DNA from: Mycobacterium sp. PSTR-4-N | Lineage (GTDB): Bacteria > Actinomycetota > Actinomycetes > Mycobacteriales > Mycobacteriaceae | Direction of reading: 5' to 3' | NCBI RefSeq assembly: GCF_022348085.1 | Contig: NZ_JAKRFN010000009.1 | Span: 1 to 64,000, forward strand | DNA: 64,000 bases | Shown here: positions 17,117-26,509 of the stretch, one piece after another | Position numbering within the stretch: the stretch's first letter is position 1 | How the letters are laid out: each line of letters begins with the position of its first letter | Translations under genes and position numbers: made by a program | The notes under the pieces: model-generated | The model's input: the letters and a program-made list of their open reading frames with translations, nothing else | Databases searched by the model: none | Told to the model about the DNA's origin: nothing

Positions 17117-18121
17117 CTAGGGCACCCGCACCGCAGCCAGCGCCGCGTCGATGACCCGGCCGGGCGTCACGCCCGTACTGGCTGCCTCGAAGCTCAGGAT
17201 CAACCGGTGCTGCAGGACGCGGTGCGCGAGATCGGCGATGTCGCCGGGCAAGACGTGGGTACGGCCCGACAGCAGCGCCAGCGCACGCGCCGCCGTGCAC
17301 AGCGCGATGGTGGCGCGCGGGCTCGCGCCGTATTCGACGACGCGGGCGACGTGGGAGGGCAGGTACTTCTCGGCGTCGCGGGTGACGCCGACGAGGCGGC
17401 CGGCGTAGAGCATCAGATCCCGGCTGAGGTGCACCTCGCGTACGACGCGCTGGACGGTCCGGATGTCGTCGAGCGTCGCGACGGGGCGAGTGCGGTGCCC
17501 CCGGTCGTACAGCCCGGTGTCCCGCCGGATGAGCACCTCGACCTCTTCCTCAGGCGAGGGGTAGCTGACGATCTCCTTGATCAGGAACCTGTCGGTCTGC
17601 GCCTCCGACAGCGCGTAGGTGCCCTCCTGGTCGACGGGGTTCTGCGTGGCGATGACCAGGAACGGCTCCTCGATCGGATAGACGGTGCCCGCGATCGTGG
17701 TCTGGCGCTCTTCCATCGCCTCGAGCATCGCGCTCTGGGTCTTGGCGCTGGAGCGGTTGATCTCGTCGAGCAGCACCACGTTGGCGTGGACCGGTCCGAG
17801 TTGGGTGACGAACGATGTGGTCGACGCGTCGTAGACCTGGGTCCCGATGATGTCGCTGGGCAGCAGGTCGGGGGTGCACTGGATGCGGCGGAACTGTCCG
17901 TCGATGGATTCGGCGATCACCCGCGCGGCGGTGGTCTTGGCCAGACCCGGCACGCTCTCGAGCAGCACGTGGCCGCTGGTCAGCAACCCGATCAGCAGGG
18001 ATTCTCGCAGGTGTTGCTGGCCCACCACCTTCGCCGAGAATGCCGTCGACAAGGCGGCGACGACCTGCTGCGCGGCGCGCGCGTCGTCGTCGAACGCTCG
18101 GGGTGCGGGGGCTGCGGTCAT
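17117..18121 (-). CDS. MoxR-family AAA+ ATPase
   Basis: A 334-residue MoxR ATPase. Walker A-type loop ESVPGLAKTT (about 55-64; the first Gly of the classical motif is Ser/Val-like), Walker B NVVLLDEINR (114-122), sensor 1 VIATQNPVDQEGTY (about 156) and the DRF arginine finger are present. It is the first gene of a six-gene minus-strand operon reaching 13209. TATTAA at 18129-18134, 7 nt before the ATG, is a plausible -10 for a leaderless message. It likely powers remodelling of a substrate presented by the VWA partners. Confidence 0.92.
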   Translation of the reverse strand: MTAAPAPRAFDDDARAAQQVVAALSTAFSAKVVGQQHLRESLLIGLLTSGHVLLESVPGLAKTTAARVIAESIDGQFRRIQCTPDLLPSDIIGTQVYDASTTSFVTQLGPVHANVVLLDEINRSSAKTQSAMLEAMEERQTTIAGTVYPIEEPFLVIATQNPVDQEGTYALSEAQTDRFLIKEIVSYPSPEEEVEVLIRRDTGLYDRGHRTRPVATLDDIRTVQRVVREVHLSRDLMLYAGRLVGVTRDAEKYLPSHVARVVEYGASPRATIALCTAARALALLSGRTHVLPGDIADLAHRVLQHRLILSFEAASTGVTPGRVIDAALAAVRVP

Positions 18122-18221
18122 CCCGCGGTTAATACCACCGGGATCGGGCCGGCAAACGGGCGAGGCAGCGGGACGGGTCTTTATCCTGGTGGGCGTGGCC
18201 GAGGGAATCTCTGTCGCCGCG

Positions 18222-19094
18222 TCAGCCGAGGGCCAGCGCGGCGGCCACCGCCACCGACCAGACCAGCATCGTGAGGCCCGTGTCGCGCAGCACCGGGATC
18301 AGGTCCCGGCCACCCAGCCCGGCGCGCACGGGCCGGGTCGCGCGCACGGCCAGCGGTGTCGCCAGGTACCCGGCCCCGCACGCCGGCGTCGCCACGAAGC
18401 ACAGCACCAGCGTGAGAAGCACCCAGACCATGAGCAGCCCCTGATACAGCACCCGGGTCCGCGCATCGCCCAGCCGGACCGCCAGCGTGATCTTGCCGGT
18501 CTGTGCGTCGGTCGGGATGTCGCGCAGGTTGTTCGCCACCAACACGGCGGAGGACAGGCAGCCCATCGCGACGGCGCACAACACGCCCACCCCGTCGATG
18601 CGCAGCGCCTGGGTGAACTGGGTGCCCAGCACGGCGACCAGCCCGAAGAACACGAACACCGCGATCTCGCCGAAACCCAGGTATCCGTAGGGCTTGGAGC
18701 CGCCGGTGTAGAGCCAGGCGCCGGCGATGCAGAAGGCTCCGACGGCGATCAGCCACGGTGCGGAGAACCACGCGAGCACCAGCCCGGCGACCGCGCCGAC
18801 GGCCAGGCTCACCACCGCGGCCGTGAGGACGGCGCGGGGCGCCGCGAGCTTCGAACCGACCAGTCGCAGCGGCCCCGCCCGCACGTCGTCGGTGCCTCGG
18901 ATGCCGTCGGAGTAGTCGTTGGCGTAGTTGACCCCGACGATCATCCCGACCGCAACGAGCAGCGCCAGCAACGCTTTCCACCACGACGCCGCATCGAGCC
19001 ACGCCGCGGCGCCGGTGCCGGCGATCACGGGTGCGACGGCGTTGGGCAGCGTGCGTGGACGTGCCCCTTCCACCCACTGGCCGAATGTCGCCAC
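18222..19094 (-). CDS. menA: 1,4-dihydroxy-2-naphthoate polyprenyltransferase
   Basis: A 290-residue UbiA-superfamily membrane enzyme that prenylates 1,4-dihydroxy-2-naphthoate to demethylmenaquinone. The polyprenyl-diphosphate/Mg motif [12 protein letters not shown] (residues 59-70) is intact, and a second Asp-rich loop follows [14 protein letters not shown] (about 188-201). About eight helices are evident. Family start residues [13 protein letters not shown] are close to the N-terminus, supporting GTG 19094. Other men genes lie at 36.2, 42.7, 54.5 and 59.0 kb. Confidence 0.95.
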   Translation of the reverse strand: MATFGQWVEGARPRTLPNAVAPVIAGTGAAAWLDAASWWKALLALLVAVGMIVGVNYANDYSDGIRGTDDVRAGPLRLVGSKLAAPRAVLTAAVVSLAVGAVAGLVLAWFSAPWLIAVGAFCIAGAWLYTGGSKPYGYLGFGEIAVFVFFGLVAVLGTQFTQALRIDGVGVLCAVAMGCLSSAVLVANNLRDIPTDAQTGKITLAVRLGDARTRVLYQGLLMVWVLLTLVLCFVATPACGAGYLATPLAVRATRPVRAGLGGRDLIPVLRDTGLTMLVWSVAVAAALALG

Positions 19095-19135
19095 GAGGTC
19101 AGTCTTGCAGGTGCCTGCCGTGGCAGACTGAGCGC

Positions 19136-19345
19136 ATGGACGACCGGCTCAGCAAGGGCGAGATCAGCAAGGACATGGTGCAGGAGATCGTCGGTGCGGG
19201 TGCCACGGCAGTCGGTGAGGTCGCCTCGATCATCACGACTGCGGTGCGTGATGTCGCGAACGCGATCGGTGGTTTCGCCACGGACGTCTTCGAGATCCGT
19301 GACGGCGCCCGCCGCGCCGCGGAGCAGCACGTCGACGGGGAGTGA
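19136..19345 (+). CDS. Small conserved hypothetical protein (69 aa)
   Basis: A 69-residue, Ala/Val/Ile-rich protein, [20 protein letters not shown] at its start, that looks largely alpha-helical and amphipathic with no clear membrane helix. It is transcribed away from menA with 41 bp between starts and ends 3 nt before the stop of the convergent Emb-like gene. ATG 19136 is preferred to the longer upstream frame, which would run antisense into menA. Function unknown. Confidence 0.65.
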   Translation: MDDRLSKGEISKDMVQEIVGAGATAVGEVASIITTAVRDVANAIGGFATDVFEIRDGARRAAEQHVDGE

Positions 19346-19348
19346 TCC

Positions 19349-22279
19349 TCACCGCTCGGGCCGTGGGCCGGGACTGCCGACACCCCAGTTCGTCGATCTC
19401 GTCGTGGCACGCGCGTAGCGGTCCTGCACGGGCGGGGACACTCGTACGCTGCCCCAATCGATCTCGGGGTGACCGACGACTCGGCTCGGAATCTCGCCGA
19501 GCGACGCGAACTCGCTGAGCCCGGCGAAGGTGCCGCCGATCGCGGGGTTGCGATCGTCGGTGAGCCACGGCCGCGGTGACTCGATCACCGTGCGCGGCGT
19601 CTGGGCCACGCCGCCGGAGACCACGGCGTTGTTGTGCACGCACGGGAACAGGAAGGCTTGTGGCCAGCTGATCAGCACCGGGCCGTTGGCCGCCAAGAAG
19701 GTGGACAGCGGAACCGTCGAGCGCAACCGCGGACCGGTGAAGGCCAACCATCCCCGCTCGTCGGTGCGGCCGTCGGTGGCGCGGATGCGGACCCGATCCG
19801 AACCTGCGGGCACCTCGGCGGCATCGACGCCGATCGAACGCCACAGCGGCTTGTCGGGCGTCTCGTCGGCTGCGGGCCGATCGACCGGAACGCGCGCACC
19901 GGTCGGTGCGACACCCGAGCCGCCCGCGGAGCCGAACTCCAGGCGCAGCGCGTTGCCATCGGTGGTTCGGCCCGACACCGACAGTGCCAGACCGGAGTCG
20001 TCGGCGAGCGGGGGCAGCGTGAACCACGGGGTGGTGACGTCGGCGGTGGCGCCCGGGCCGGTCGTCCAGCTGCCCCAGAGGTACTGCGACGTGCCCGAGC
20101 CAGGGGCGTCCGGCGGTGGTGCGCCCGGGTAGAAGCCCGCGCCGATGGCGAAACCCGAGTCCGAACTGTCGGATTCGGCGGCGGTGAGAACTTCGCCGTC
20201 GGGCAGGACCTCGATATCGTCGGCCAGCCCGCACACGCGGGTGGACGCGATGCGGTGCAGGTTCGCCAGCGCCAGAGAGCCTTCGGGTCGCCGGACCGGC
20301 GCCGCGGCGAACGATGCGACGAGCACGGTCAGCACTGTGCCGAACGCGACCAGGGTCAGCACGGCCGGGCCGAGGGCCAGTAGCGGCGCCGGCGTGCTCC
20401 GGCGGAGACTGAGCATCGCGAGGGTCCCCGCCGCGAGCAGCCCGATCCACAGCACGGGGTTGTCGAGCGGCACATCGGCGGGCCGGATCGGGCTCGACGC
20501 CCACGGCAGGTCGTACAGGTTCGGCAACCACCACGCGTTCGGTCCCGCGAAGGCCAGCGCGACGGTCGCGGCCAGCAGCACCGATCCGACGACGCCGACG
20601 ACGACCTCGCGCCGGCCCGCAATACGGGACCGGCACGCCAGCGCCACGATCGCGACCGTCACGAACGCCGCGACCACGCCGGCGCCCGCGCCGAAGTGGT
20701 AGGACCACTTCGACGGCACCACGGCGAACAACGCGAGCATCACCACCAGGACGGCCGCGAGTCGTCGCATCGCCGCGGCCGTGCGGTCACGGCGGCGCAG
20801 TGCCAGCAGCGTCGCCACCGGCAGCAGCGCGACACCGACCAGGATCGGCATCCGCTTGGCGAAGCTGCCCTGCTGGTCGGCCTGCAGGAGATAGCGGTAC
20901 CGCGTCGGCTCCTCATACCACGGCAGCGACGGCCCGAAGAAGGCGTGCCAATCGGTCGCGGTGACCAGCGCGTCCCAGGTCTGGTCGGCGAAGATCACGG
21001 TGAGTCCTACGGCGCCGACGGCGCCCACCAGCGCGGCGACGGTCAGTCGCGAATGAGGTCCGTGCCGCGCCGCCGCGCGCAGCCGGCCCGCGAAGACCAG
21101 GACCGGGGCGAGCACGAGCACCCCCGTCGGGCTGATCGGCACGGTCAGCGCACAGACGAGTGCCAGCCAGCCCAGCGAGCTCGGGGTGCGTGCGCGCCAG
21201 GCGAGCGCCAGCGCGGCAGTCACCCCCAGGGCGACGAAGGACTCCGGTCGCGTGCCGAGGTTGAACGGCAGCCATGCGCACAGCAGGGCCAGCGCTGCGA
21301 GGATGCGGACCCGGGCCGTCGCGGCGATGGTCGGCAGCGCCGCGGCGAGCACGCCCCGGCTGAGCACGAACCAGGTCGCCGTCGCGAGCACGGTGCTGGG
21401 CAGCCGCAGCCACAGGGGAGCGATGCTGACCTCGGTCAGCGGGGCCAGCAGTTGCTGGCTGAAGGCGAACGGCACCTCGGCGGCATCCCACCACCGGTAG
21501 TAGTTCCCCGGGTTGCCGGTCATCGCGGCATGGCGGGCGATCATGGTCGCCCACCCGTCGTCGACGGCGAGCGGGCCGATCACCGCCCAGCCACAGAACG
21601 TTGCGATCATCGCTGCGTCGATCAGCCACAGCCGGGACCACCTGCTCGGGAGCGGCAACGGGGCGCCTCGACCGGAGCGCAACAGAACCAACGCCGCGCC
21701 AGCGGCGAGCAACTGCACGGTCAGCAGCGCCGCCTTGATCGCCGTCGGCGTCGTCGTGAACGGAGCCGCGATGACCGCTGTCAAGGAAAGACCCTCGGCT
21801 GCGGCGGGATCGAGGTCGGTGTGCATGCCGAACACTCGAGGCACCGGCTGGCCGGCGAGGCGGGTGACTCGGCCGTCGGCCTGGGTGATCGAGACCCCCG
21901 CGGGGCCGGCCTGGAAACGGACCGCGCAGTCGGTCCGACCGGGCAGGGGCACGCGCACCTCGACATCGCCCGTCCGCAGCGTCGCGCCGTCCGCGCCGTC
22001 AGTGATCGACAATCCACCGGTTCCGGTGTCCAGCACGCTGACCGCGGTCGGCGACACGGTGCGTAACGCCGCACACGGCACCGTCGCCGTCAGCTGCTGG
22101 GGCCGGTAGGGCACTACGAGTGCGGCGCTCGAGAGGGTCGGCTGCCCGGGGGCGGGCCAGCTGATGGTCGTCGTATCGGTGAACACGGGCGCGAACGGCA
22201 GCGCCAGCCCACTCAGGACACCGACGAGTCCGATCAGCGCAGCGATCCAGGTCCGAGGGCTCCGCTGTCGGTGTCGCAT
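19349..22279 (-). CDS. Orphan arabinosyltransferase of the EmbA/B/C family
   Basis: A 976-residue GT53-type membrane arabinosyltransferase. An N-terminal membrane anchor and beta-rich domain lead to the multi-helix core with the catalytic-type loop AVDDGWATMIARHA (about residue 240) and NYYRWWDAAEVPFAFSQQLL, matching the Emb pattern of a DDG motif and NYFRW...PFGW. The C-terminal carbohydrate-binding region includes LWGSWTTGPG and TTPWFTLPP. It is somewhat shorter than classical Emb proteins (about 1050-1100). Emb genes normally form embCAB; this copy stands alone between menA and mtnP. It would transfer arabinose from decaprenyl-phosphoarabinose; acceptor unknown. Confidence 0.85.
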   Translation of the reverse strand: MRHRQRSPRTWIAALIGLVGVLSGLALPFAPVFTDTTTISWPAPGQPTLSSAALVVPYRPQQLTATVPCAALRTVSPTAVSVLDTGTGGLSITDGADGATLRTGDVEVRVPLPGRTDCAVRFQAGPAGVSITQADGRVTRLAGQPVPRVFGMHTDLDPAAAEGLSLTAVIAAPFTTTPTAIKAALLTVQLLAAGAALVLLRSGRGAPLPLPSRWSRLWLIDAAMIATFCGWAVIGPLAVDDGWATMIARHAAMTGNPGNYYRWWDAAEVPFAFSQQLLAPLTEVSIAPLWLRLPSTVLATATWFVLSRGVLAAALPTIAATARVRILAALALLCAWLPFNLGTRPESFVALGVTAALALAWRARTPSSLGWLALVCALTVPISPTGVLVLAPVLVFAGRLRAAARHGPHSRLTVAALVGAVGAVGLTVIFADQTWDALVTATDWHAFFGPSLPWYEEPTRYRYLLQADQQGSFAKRMPILVGVALLPVATLLALRRRDRTAAAMRRLAAVLVVMLALFAVVPSKWSYHFGAGAGVVAAFVTVAIVALACRSRIAGRREVVVGVVGSVLLAATVALAFAGPNAWWLPNLYDLPWASSPIRPADVPLDNPVLWIGLLAAGTLAMLSLRRSTPAPLLALGPAVLTLVAFGTVLTVLVASFAAAPVRRPEGSLALANLHRIASTRVCGLADDIEVLPDGEVLTAAESDSSDSGFAIGAGFYPGAPPPDAPGSGTSQYLWGSWTTGPGATADVTTPWFTLPPLADDSGLALSVSGRTTDGNALRLEFGSAGGSGVAPTGARVPVDRPAADETPDKPLWRSIGVDAAEVPAGSDRVRIRATDGRTDERGWLAFTGPRLRSTVPLSTFLAANGPVLISWPQAFLFPCVHNNAVVSGGVAQTPRTVIESPRPWLTDDRNPAIGGTFAGLSEFASLGEIPSRVVGHPEIDWGSVRVSPPVQDRYARATTRSTNWGVGSPGPRPER

Positions 22280-22417
22280 GGCTGTCGGCCAGCCTGCCGA
22301 GCCCGGGGCGGTTTTCCCCGCACTCAGGCCGAGACGTCACGCCACCGTCACCGTCGCAGCGGCAATCGCATGCACCACAATGGTCTCCAGTGTTCGACAG
22401 ACGTGAGGAGCAAGTGA

Positions 22418-23194
22418 GTGCTGGGAGTCATCGGCGGCAGCGGGTTCTACTCGTTCTTCGGTCCCGACGCGCGGACGGTGAATCTCGACACGCCCTACGG
22501 TGCACCGAGCGCGGCGATCACCATCGGGACGGTGGGACAGCACGAGGTCGCGTTCCTGCCCCGGCACGGCGTCGACCACGAATTCTCTCCGCACACCGTG
22601 CCGTACCGCGCCAACATGTGGGCGTTGCGTGCGCTGGGGGTGCGCCGCATCTTCGGCCCGTGCGCCGTCGGCAGTCTCGACCCGGCGCTCGGTCCCGGCG
22701 CGATGGTGGTGCCCGACCAGCTCGTCGACCGGACGTCCGGCCGTGCGGACACCTACTTCGACTCCGGCGGCATCCACGTCGGCTTCGCCGATCCGTACTG
22801 CCCAACGCTGCGTGAGGCGGTCACCGGACTGCCCGACGTCGTCGACGGCGGCACGATGGTGGTGATCCAGGGCCCGCGCTTTTCCACCAGGGCGGAGAGC
22901 CAGTGGTTCGCCGGACAGGGCTTCCATCTGGTCAACATGACCGGCTACCCGGAGGCAGTGCTCGCGCGTGAGCTGGAAATGTGTTATGCAGCAATAGCTT
23001 TGATCACCGACCTCGACGCGGGCATCGAGTCGGGGGGTGGCGTGACGGCGGTCGACGTGTTCGCCGAGTTCGAACGCAACCTCGTGCCGTTCAAACAGCT
23101 CGTGCACGAGGCGATCGCCAACGTCGACTCCGAGCGCACGTGCACCCACTGCCTGCCGCACGCCGGCGTCACGCTGCCGTTCGAGCTGCCGTGA
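22418..23194 (+). CDS. mtnP: S-methyl-5'-thioadenosine phosphorylase
   Basis: A 258-residue class-2 nucleoside phosphorylase that cleaves 5'-methylthioadenosine to adenine and methylthioribose-1-phosphate. Family features are LGVIGGSGFYSF (start), FLPRHGVDHEFSPHTVPYRANMWAL, RFSTRAESQ and the NMTGYPEAVLARELEMCYAAIALITD block with its base-binding Asp. It corresponds to the gene called pnp (Rv0535) in H37Rv. GTG 22418 has a GAGGAG ribosome site at 22405-22410. It overlaps the next gene by 4 nt. Confidence 0.93.
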   Translation: MLGVIGGSGFYSFFGPDARTVNLDTPYGAPSAAITIGTVGQHEVAFLPRHGVDHEFSPHTVPYRANMWALRALGVRRIFGPCAVGSLDPALGPGAMVVPDQLVDRTSGRADTYFDSGGIHVGFADPYCPTLREAVTGLPDVVDGGTMVVIQGPRFSTRAESQWFAGQGFHLVNMTGYPEAVLARELEMCYAAIALITDLDAGIESGGGVTAVDVFAEFERNLVPFKQLVHEAIANVDSERTCTHCLPHAGVTLPFELP

Positions 23195-24231
23195 GGGTGC
23201 TGCTGACCGGTGCTGCCGGCTTCATCGGTTCCCGCATCCGGGCCCAGCTCGGCGATGCCGGGCACGACGTCGTCGCGGTCGACGCGATGCTGCCCGCCGC
23301 CCACGGGGAGGGTGCCGAACTCCCCGCCGGGGTCACACACGTCGACGTCCGAGACGCGGCGGCCGTTGCGCGCGTGCTGGACGGCGTCGACGTGGTCTGT
23401 CATCAGGCGGCGGTCGTCGGGGCCGGGGTGAACGCTGCCGACGCGCCCAAGTACGCGTCGCACAACGACCTGGGCACCGCGGTGCTAGTGGCGGAGATGT
23501 TCGCTGCCGGCTGCCGACGTCTGGTGCTGGCGTCGTCGATGGTGGTCTACGGCCAGGGGCGCTTCGTCTGCCCCGAGCACGGCGACGTCGAACCGCAGCC
23601 GCGTCGACGCGAGGATCTCGACGCGGGCATGTTCGATCACCTCTGCCCCGTCGGCGGTGAGCGGGTGGACTGGGCGCTGGTCGACGAGGACGCCGCGCTG
23701 CGGCCGCGCAGCCTGTACGCGGCGAGCAAGGTGGCGCAGGAGCACTACGCGCTGGCCTGGACCGAGTCGACGGGTGGTTCGGTCGTCGCGTTGCGCTACC
23801 ACAACGTCTACGGGCCGGGTATGCCGCGCGACACCCCGTACTCCGGCGTCGCCGCGATCTTCCGGTCGTCTCTCGAAAAGGGCGGCGTGCCAAGGGTTTT
23901 CGAGGACGGCGGGCAGATGAGGGACTTCGTCCACGTCGACGATGTGGCGGCGGCCAACGTCGCGGCCGTCGAGGCGGATGCACAGGGCTTCGACGCGTTC
24001 AACGTGTGCTCGGGGCGCCCGATCTCGATCCTGGACGTGGCGACTGAACTGTGCGCTGCGCGAGGTGACGTGACCCCGGTCGTGACCGGGCAATACCGCA
24101 GCGGCGACGTGCGACACATCGTCGCCTCTCCTGCCAAGGCGGCGGAGGTGCTCGGCTTCCGCGCGGCGGTCGACCCGGCCGATGGCCTGGCCGAGTTCGC
24201 CACGGCGCCGCTGCGGGGCCTTCCCTCTTGA
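23191..24231 (+). CDS. NAD-dependent epimerase/dehydratase (galE3-like)
   Basis: A 346-residue extended SDR enzyme. The nucleotide-binding GAAGFIGSR (about residues 7-15), the catalytic Tyr/Lys in YAASKVAQEH (about 178) and RYHNVYGPGMP are visible; the active Ser region is ASSMVVYG. It occupies the place of galE3 (Rv0536) after mtnP. The sugar-nucleotide substrate is unknown; the nearby arabinosyltransferase suggests envelope sugars, which is only context. GTG 23191 overlaps the mtnP stop. Confidence 0.88.
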   Translation: MRVLLTGAAGFIGSRIRAQLGDAGHDVVAVDAMLPAAHGEGAELPAGVTHVDVRDAAAVARVLDGVDVVCHQAAVVGAGVNAADAPKYASHNDLGTAVLVAEMFAAGCRRLVLASSMVVYGQGRFVCPEHGDVEPQPRRREDLDAGMFDHLCPVGGERVDWALVDEDAALRPRSLYAASKVAQEHYALAWTESTGGSVVALRYHNVYGPGMPRDTPYSGVAAIFRSSLEKGGVPRVFEDGGQMRDFVHVDDVAAANVAAVEADAQGFDAFNVCSGRPISILDVATELCAARGDVTPVVTGQYRSGDVRHIVASPAKAAEVLGFRAAVDPADGLAEFATAPLRGLPS

Positions 24232-24288
24232 CACCTTCCTTTGCTCTTCGCGCAAGCGCTCATCGGCCGTCAAGCGATACTGGGGCCC

Positions 24289-25407
24289 ATGAGCTCAGCG
24301 CTGTGCGACCAGTTCGGTATCGACTTTCCCCTCTTTGCGTTCAGCCACTGCCGGGATGTGGTGGCCGCCGTGACCAACGCCGGCGGGTTCGGCGTGCTGG
24401 GCGCGACGGCGTACAGCCCGTCGCAGCTGGATCGCGAGCTGGCGTGGATCGACGACGCGGTGGGCGGCAAGCCCTACGGCGTGGACCTGATCGTGCCGGC
24501 GAAGTTCGAGGGCAAGGGGGAGAAGCTCTCGCGCGCCGACCTCGCCTCCCGGATCCCCCAGAGCTACCGCGAGCTGGTCGACGATCTGCTGCGCGCGCAC
24601 GACATCGAGCCCGAGCCGGAGCGGCGGCTGGGCGGTTCGTCGCTGTCGGGCAACACCGGTCCGGAGCTTCTCGACGTGGCGCTGACGCACCCGGTGAAGC
24701 TGATCGCCAACGCACTCGGCGTACCGCCGGACTACATGATTGAGGCGGGCAAGGAGCGGGGCATCCCGGTCGCTGCGCTGGTGGGCGCCAAGGAGCACGC
24801 GGTCAAGCAGGTCGCCGCGGGCGTGGATCTGATCGTCGCGCAGGGCACCGAGGCGGGCGGCCACTGCGGCGAGGTGAGCACGCTGGTCGTCGTGCCTGAA
24901 GTGATCGAGGCCGTCGACGGCGCGGTGCCTGTGTTGGCGGCCGGCGGCATCGTGACCGGACGGCAGATGGCCGGCATGGTGGCGATGGGCGCGGCCGGGG
25001 CGTGGACCGGTTCGGTGTGGCTGACCACCGAGGAGGCCGAGACGGCGCCGCACACGGTCGCCAAGATGCTGGCCGCATCCTCCCGCGACACCGTGCGATC
25101 GGCGGGCCGTACGGGCAAGCCCTCGCGGCAGCTGAAGTCCGAGTGGACCGACGCGTGGCTGCCGAGCGCGCAGGGCCATCAGCCGCTGCCGTTGCCGTTG
25201 CAGTCGATGCTGTGCGAGCCGGTGATCCGCCGCATCGACGTGCTCGCCGCGCAGGGGCACGAGGGTGCCCAGGCGCTGGCCACCTACTTCGTCGGCCAGG
25301 GCGTCGGGCTCATGAACAAGGTGAAGCCGGCCCGCGAGGTCGTGCGCGAGTTCATCGAGGACTACCTGGCTGCCGCGGAGCGCCTCAGCACCTCACTGCC
25401 CGGCTGA
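24289..25407 (+). CDS. Nitronate monooxygenase family protein
   Basis: A 372-residue FMN-dependent TIM-barrel enzyme of the nitronate monooxygenase (2-nitropropane dioxygenase) family. Key blocks are VTNAGGFGVLGATAYSP (about residues 20-36), LIVAQGTEAGGHCGE (about 181-195) and LAAGGIVTGRQMAGMVAMGAAG (about 218), the FMN-phosphate loops. ATG 24289 is preferred over an upstream TTG-initiated frame. The physiological substrate is unclear; such enzymes often detoxify propionate-3-nitronate. A nested hairpin follows at 25414-25474. Confidence 0.92.
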   Translation: MSSALCDQFGIDFPLFAFSHCRDVVAAVTNAGGFGVLGATAYSPSQLDRELAWIDDAVGGKPYGVDLIVPAKFEGKGEKLSRADLASRIPQSYRELVDDLLRAHDIEPEPERRLGGSSLSGNTGPELLDVALTHPVKLIANALGVPPDYMIEAGKERGIPVAALVGAKEHAVKQVAAGVDLIVAQGTEAGGHCGEVSTLVVVPEVIEAVDGAVPVLAAGGIVTGRQMAGMVAMGAAGAWTGSVWLTTEEAETAPHTVAKMLAASSRDTVRSAGRTGKPSRQLKSEWTDAWLPSAQGHQPLPLPLQSMLCEPVIRRIDVLAAQGHEGAQALATYFVGQGVGLMNKVKPAREVVREFIEDYLAAAERLSTSLPG

Positions 25408-25413
25408 CCCACC

Positions 25414-25474
25414 CGCGACAGTGCTTTCTCGGTAGCCGCGCAGCAATCGCCGCTACCGCCACGGCACTCTCGCG
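25414..25474. terminator. Nested double stem-loop between convergent genes
   Basis: An outer pair CGCGACAGTGC (25414-25424) / GCACTCTCGCG (25464-25474) matches at 10 of 11 positions and encloses an inner pair GGTAGCCGCG (25431-25440) / CGCCGCTACC (25448-25457) matching at 9 of 10. It fills the 76-bp gap between the ends of the nitronate monooxygenase and histidine kinase genes. A bidirectional terminator or a REP-like mobile repeat are both possible. Confidence 0.6.
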
Positions 25475-25483
25475 GAAGCCCTC

Positions 25484-26509
25484 TCAGTCGACGGCCAGCG
25501 GCAGCCGCACCTCGAAGCGGGCGCCCGTCGGAAGGTTGTGCGCCGACAGCGTGCCGCGGTGTGCCTGCACCAGCCCGGCCGCGATCGCCAGACCCAGCCC
25601 GGAGCCGCTCGGGAGCGAGGAGTCGGCGCGGGGCACCCGGCTGTTCGAGCCGCGGTAGGCGACGTCGAACACCCGCGGCAGGTCGGCCTCGTCGATGCCC
25701 ACGCCGGTGTCGTCGACGCGCGCCCACGCGCTGTTCTCGTCGGCGCCCAGCGCCAGCTCGACCCTGCCGCCTTCGGGCGTGTGCGCGATCGCGTTGGCCA
25801 CCAGATTGGACAGCACCCGCACCAGCGCCCGGTCGCTGCCGACCACCCGCACCGGCTCCTCGGGCAGGTTCGCCTCGAGCTGCACGCCCGCGCGTTCGGC
25901 GGCGATGCGGTGCGCCGCCAGGACGTCGTCGACGACCTCGTCGAGGGCCACCTTGTCGAACGACGGCGACAGTGCCCCGGCGTTGATCTTCGACATCTCG
26001 AACAGGTCGTCGACCATCTCGGACAGGCGCACCGATTCGTGCTCGATGTGCTTGGCGTGCACCCGCACCTCGTCGTCGGGGACCACGCCGTCGGCGATGG
26101 CCTCGGACACGGCGCGGATGCCGGCCAGCGGCGTGCGCAGATCATGACTGACGAATGCGACGAGCCGGCGCCGCGAATGCTCGGCGGCGCGTTCGGAGTC
26201 GCGGATCTCGGCTTCCCAGACCGTCCGCCTAGCCTGGTAGCGGCCCAGCATCACGGCGGCGGGGATCGTCACCACCGAGACGATGACCAGCACCACCGCC
26301 GTCCGCTCGAAGGTCTCGGTGATCATGAATCCGCTGGCGCCGATCACCCCGGCCAGCGTGGCGAGCAGTGGGATCAGGACGAGCATCACCATGCTGACGG
26401 CCAACGACCACGTCCGCGCCAGCCGGATCATCACCCCGCCGACCAGGACCACCGGCACCGAACATGCCAACGCCCAGCCGACGATCTCCCAGAATTCAGT
26501 CGTCGGCAT
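25484..26509 (-). CDS. Two-component sensor histidine kinase
   Basis: A 341-residue sensor kinase with three or so N-terminal membrane helices and no large sensory domain, then HisKA with the H-box FVSHDLRTPLAGIRAVSE (about residue 133), and a HATPase domain with N-box NLVANAIAHTPEGG, G1 DTGVGIDEADLPRVFD and G2 SGSGLGLAIAAGLVQAH. ATG 26509 overlaps the upstream response-regulator gene by 14 nt, so the pair is co-translated. The signal is unknown. Confidence 0.93.
   Translation of the reverse strand: MPTTEFWEIVGWALACSVPVVLVGGVMIRLARTWSLAVSMVMLVLIPLLATLAGVIGASGFMITETFERTAVVLVIVSVVTIPAAVMLGRYQARRTVWEAEIRDSERAAEHSRRRLVAFVSHDLRTPLAGIRAVSEAIADGVVPDDEVRVHAKHIEHESVRLSEMVDDLFEMSKINAGALSPSFDKVALDEVVDDVLAAHRIAAERAGVQLEANLPEEPVRVVGSDRALVRVLSNLVANAIAHTPEGGRVELALGADENSAWARVDDTGVGIDEADLPRVFDVAYRGSNSRVPRADSSLPSGSGLGLAIAAGLVQAHRGTLSAHNLPTGARFEVRLPLAVD

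Noticed and set aside
20696..22066. Plus-strand frame inside the Emb-like gene
   Set aside because: Gln/Arg/His-rich, no recognisable fold, entirely antisense to a strong membrane-protein gene.
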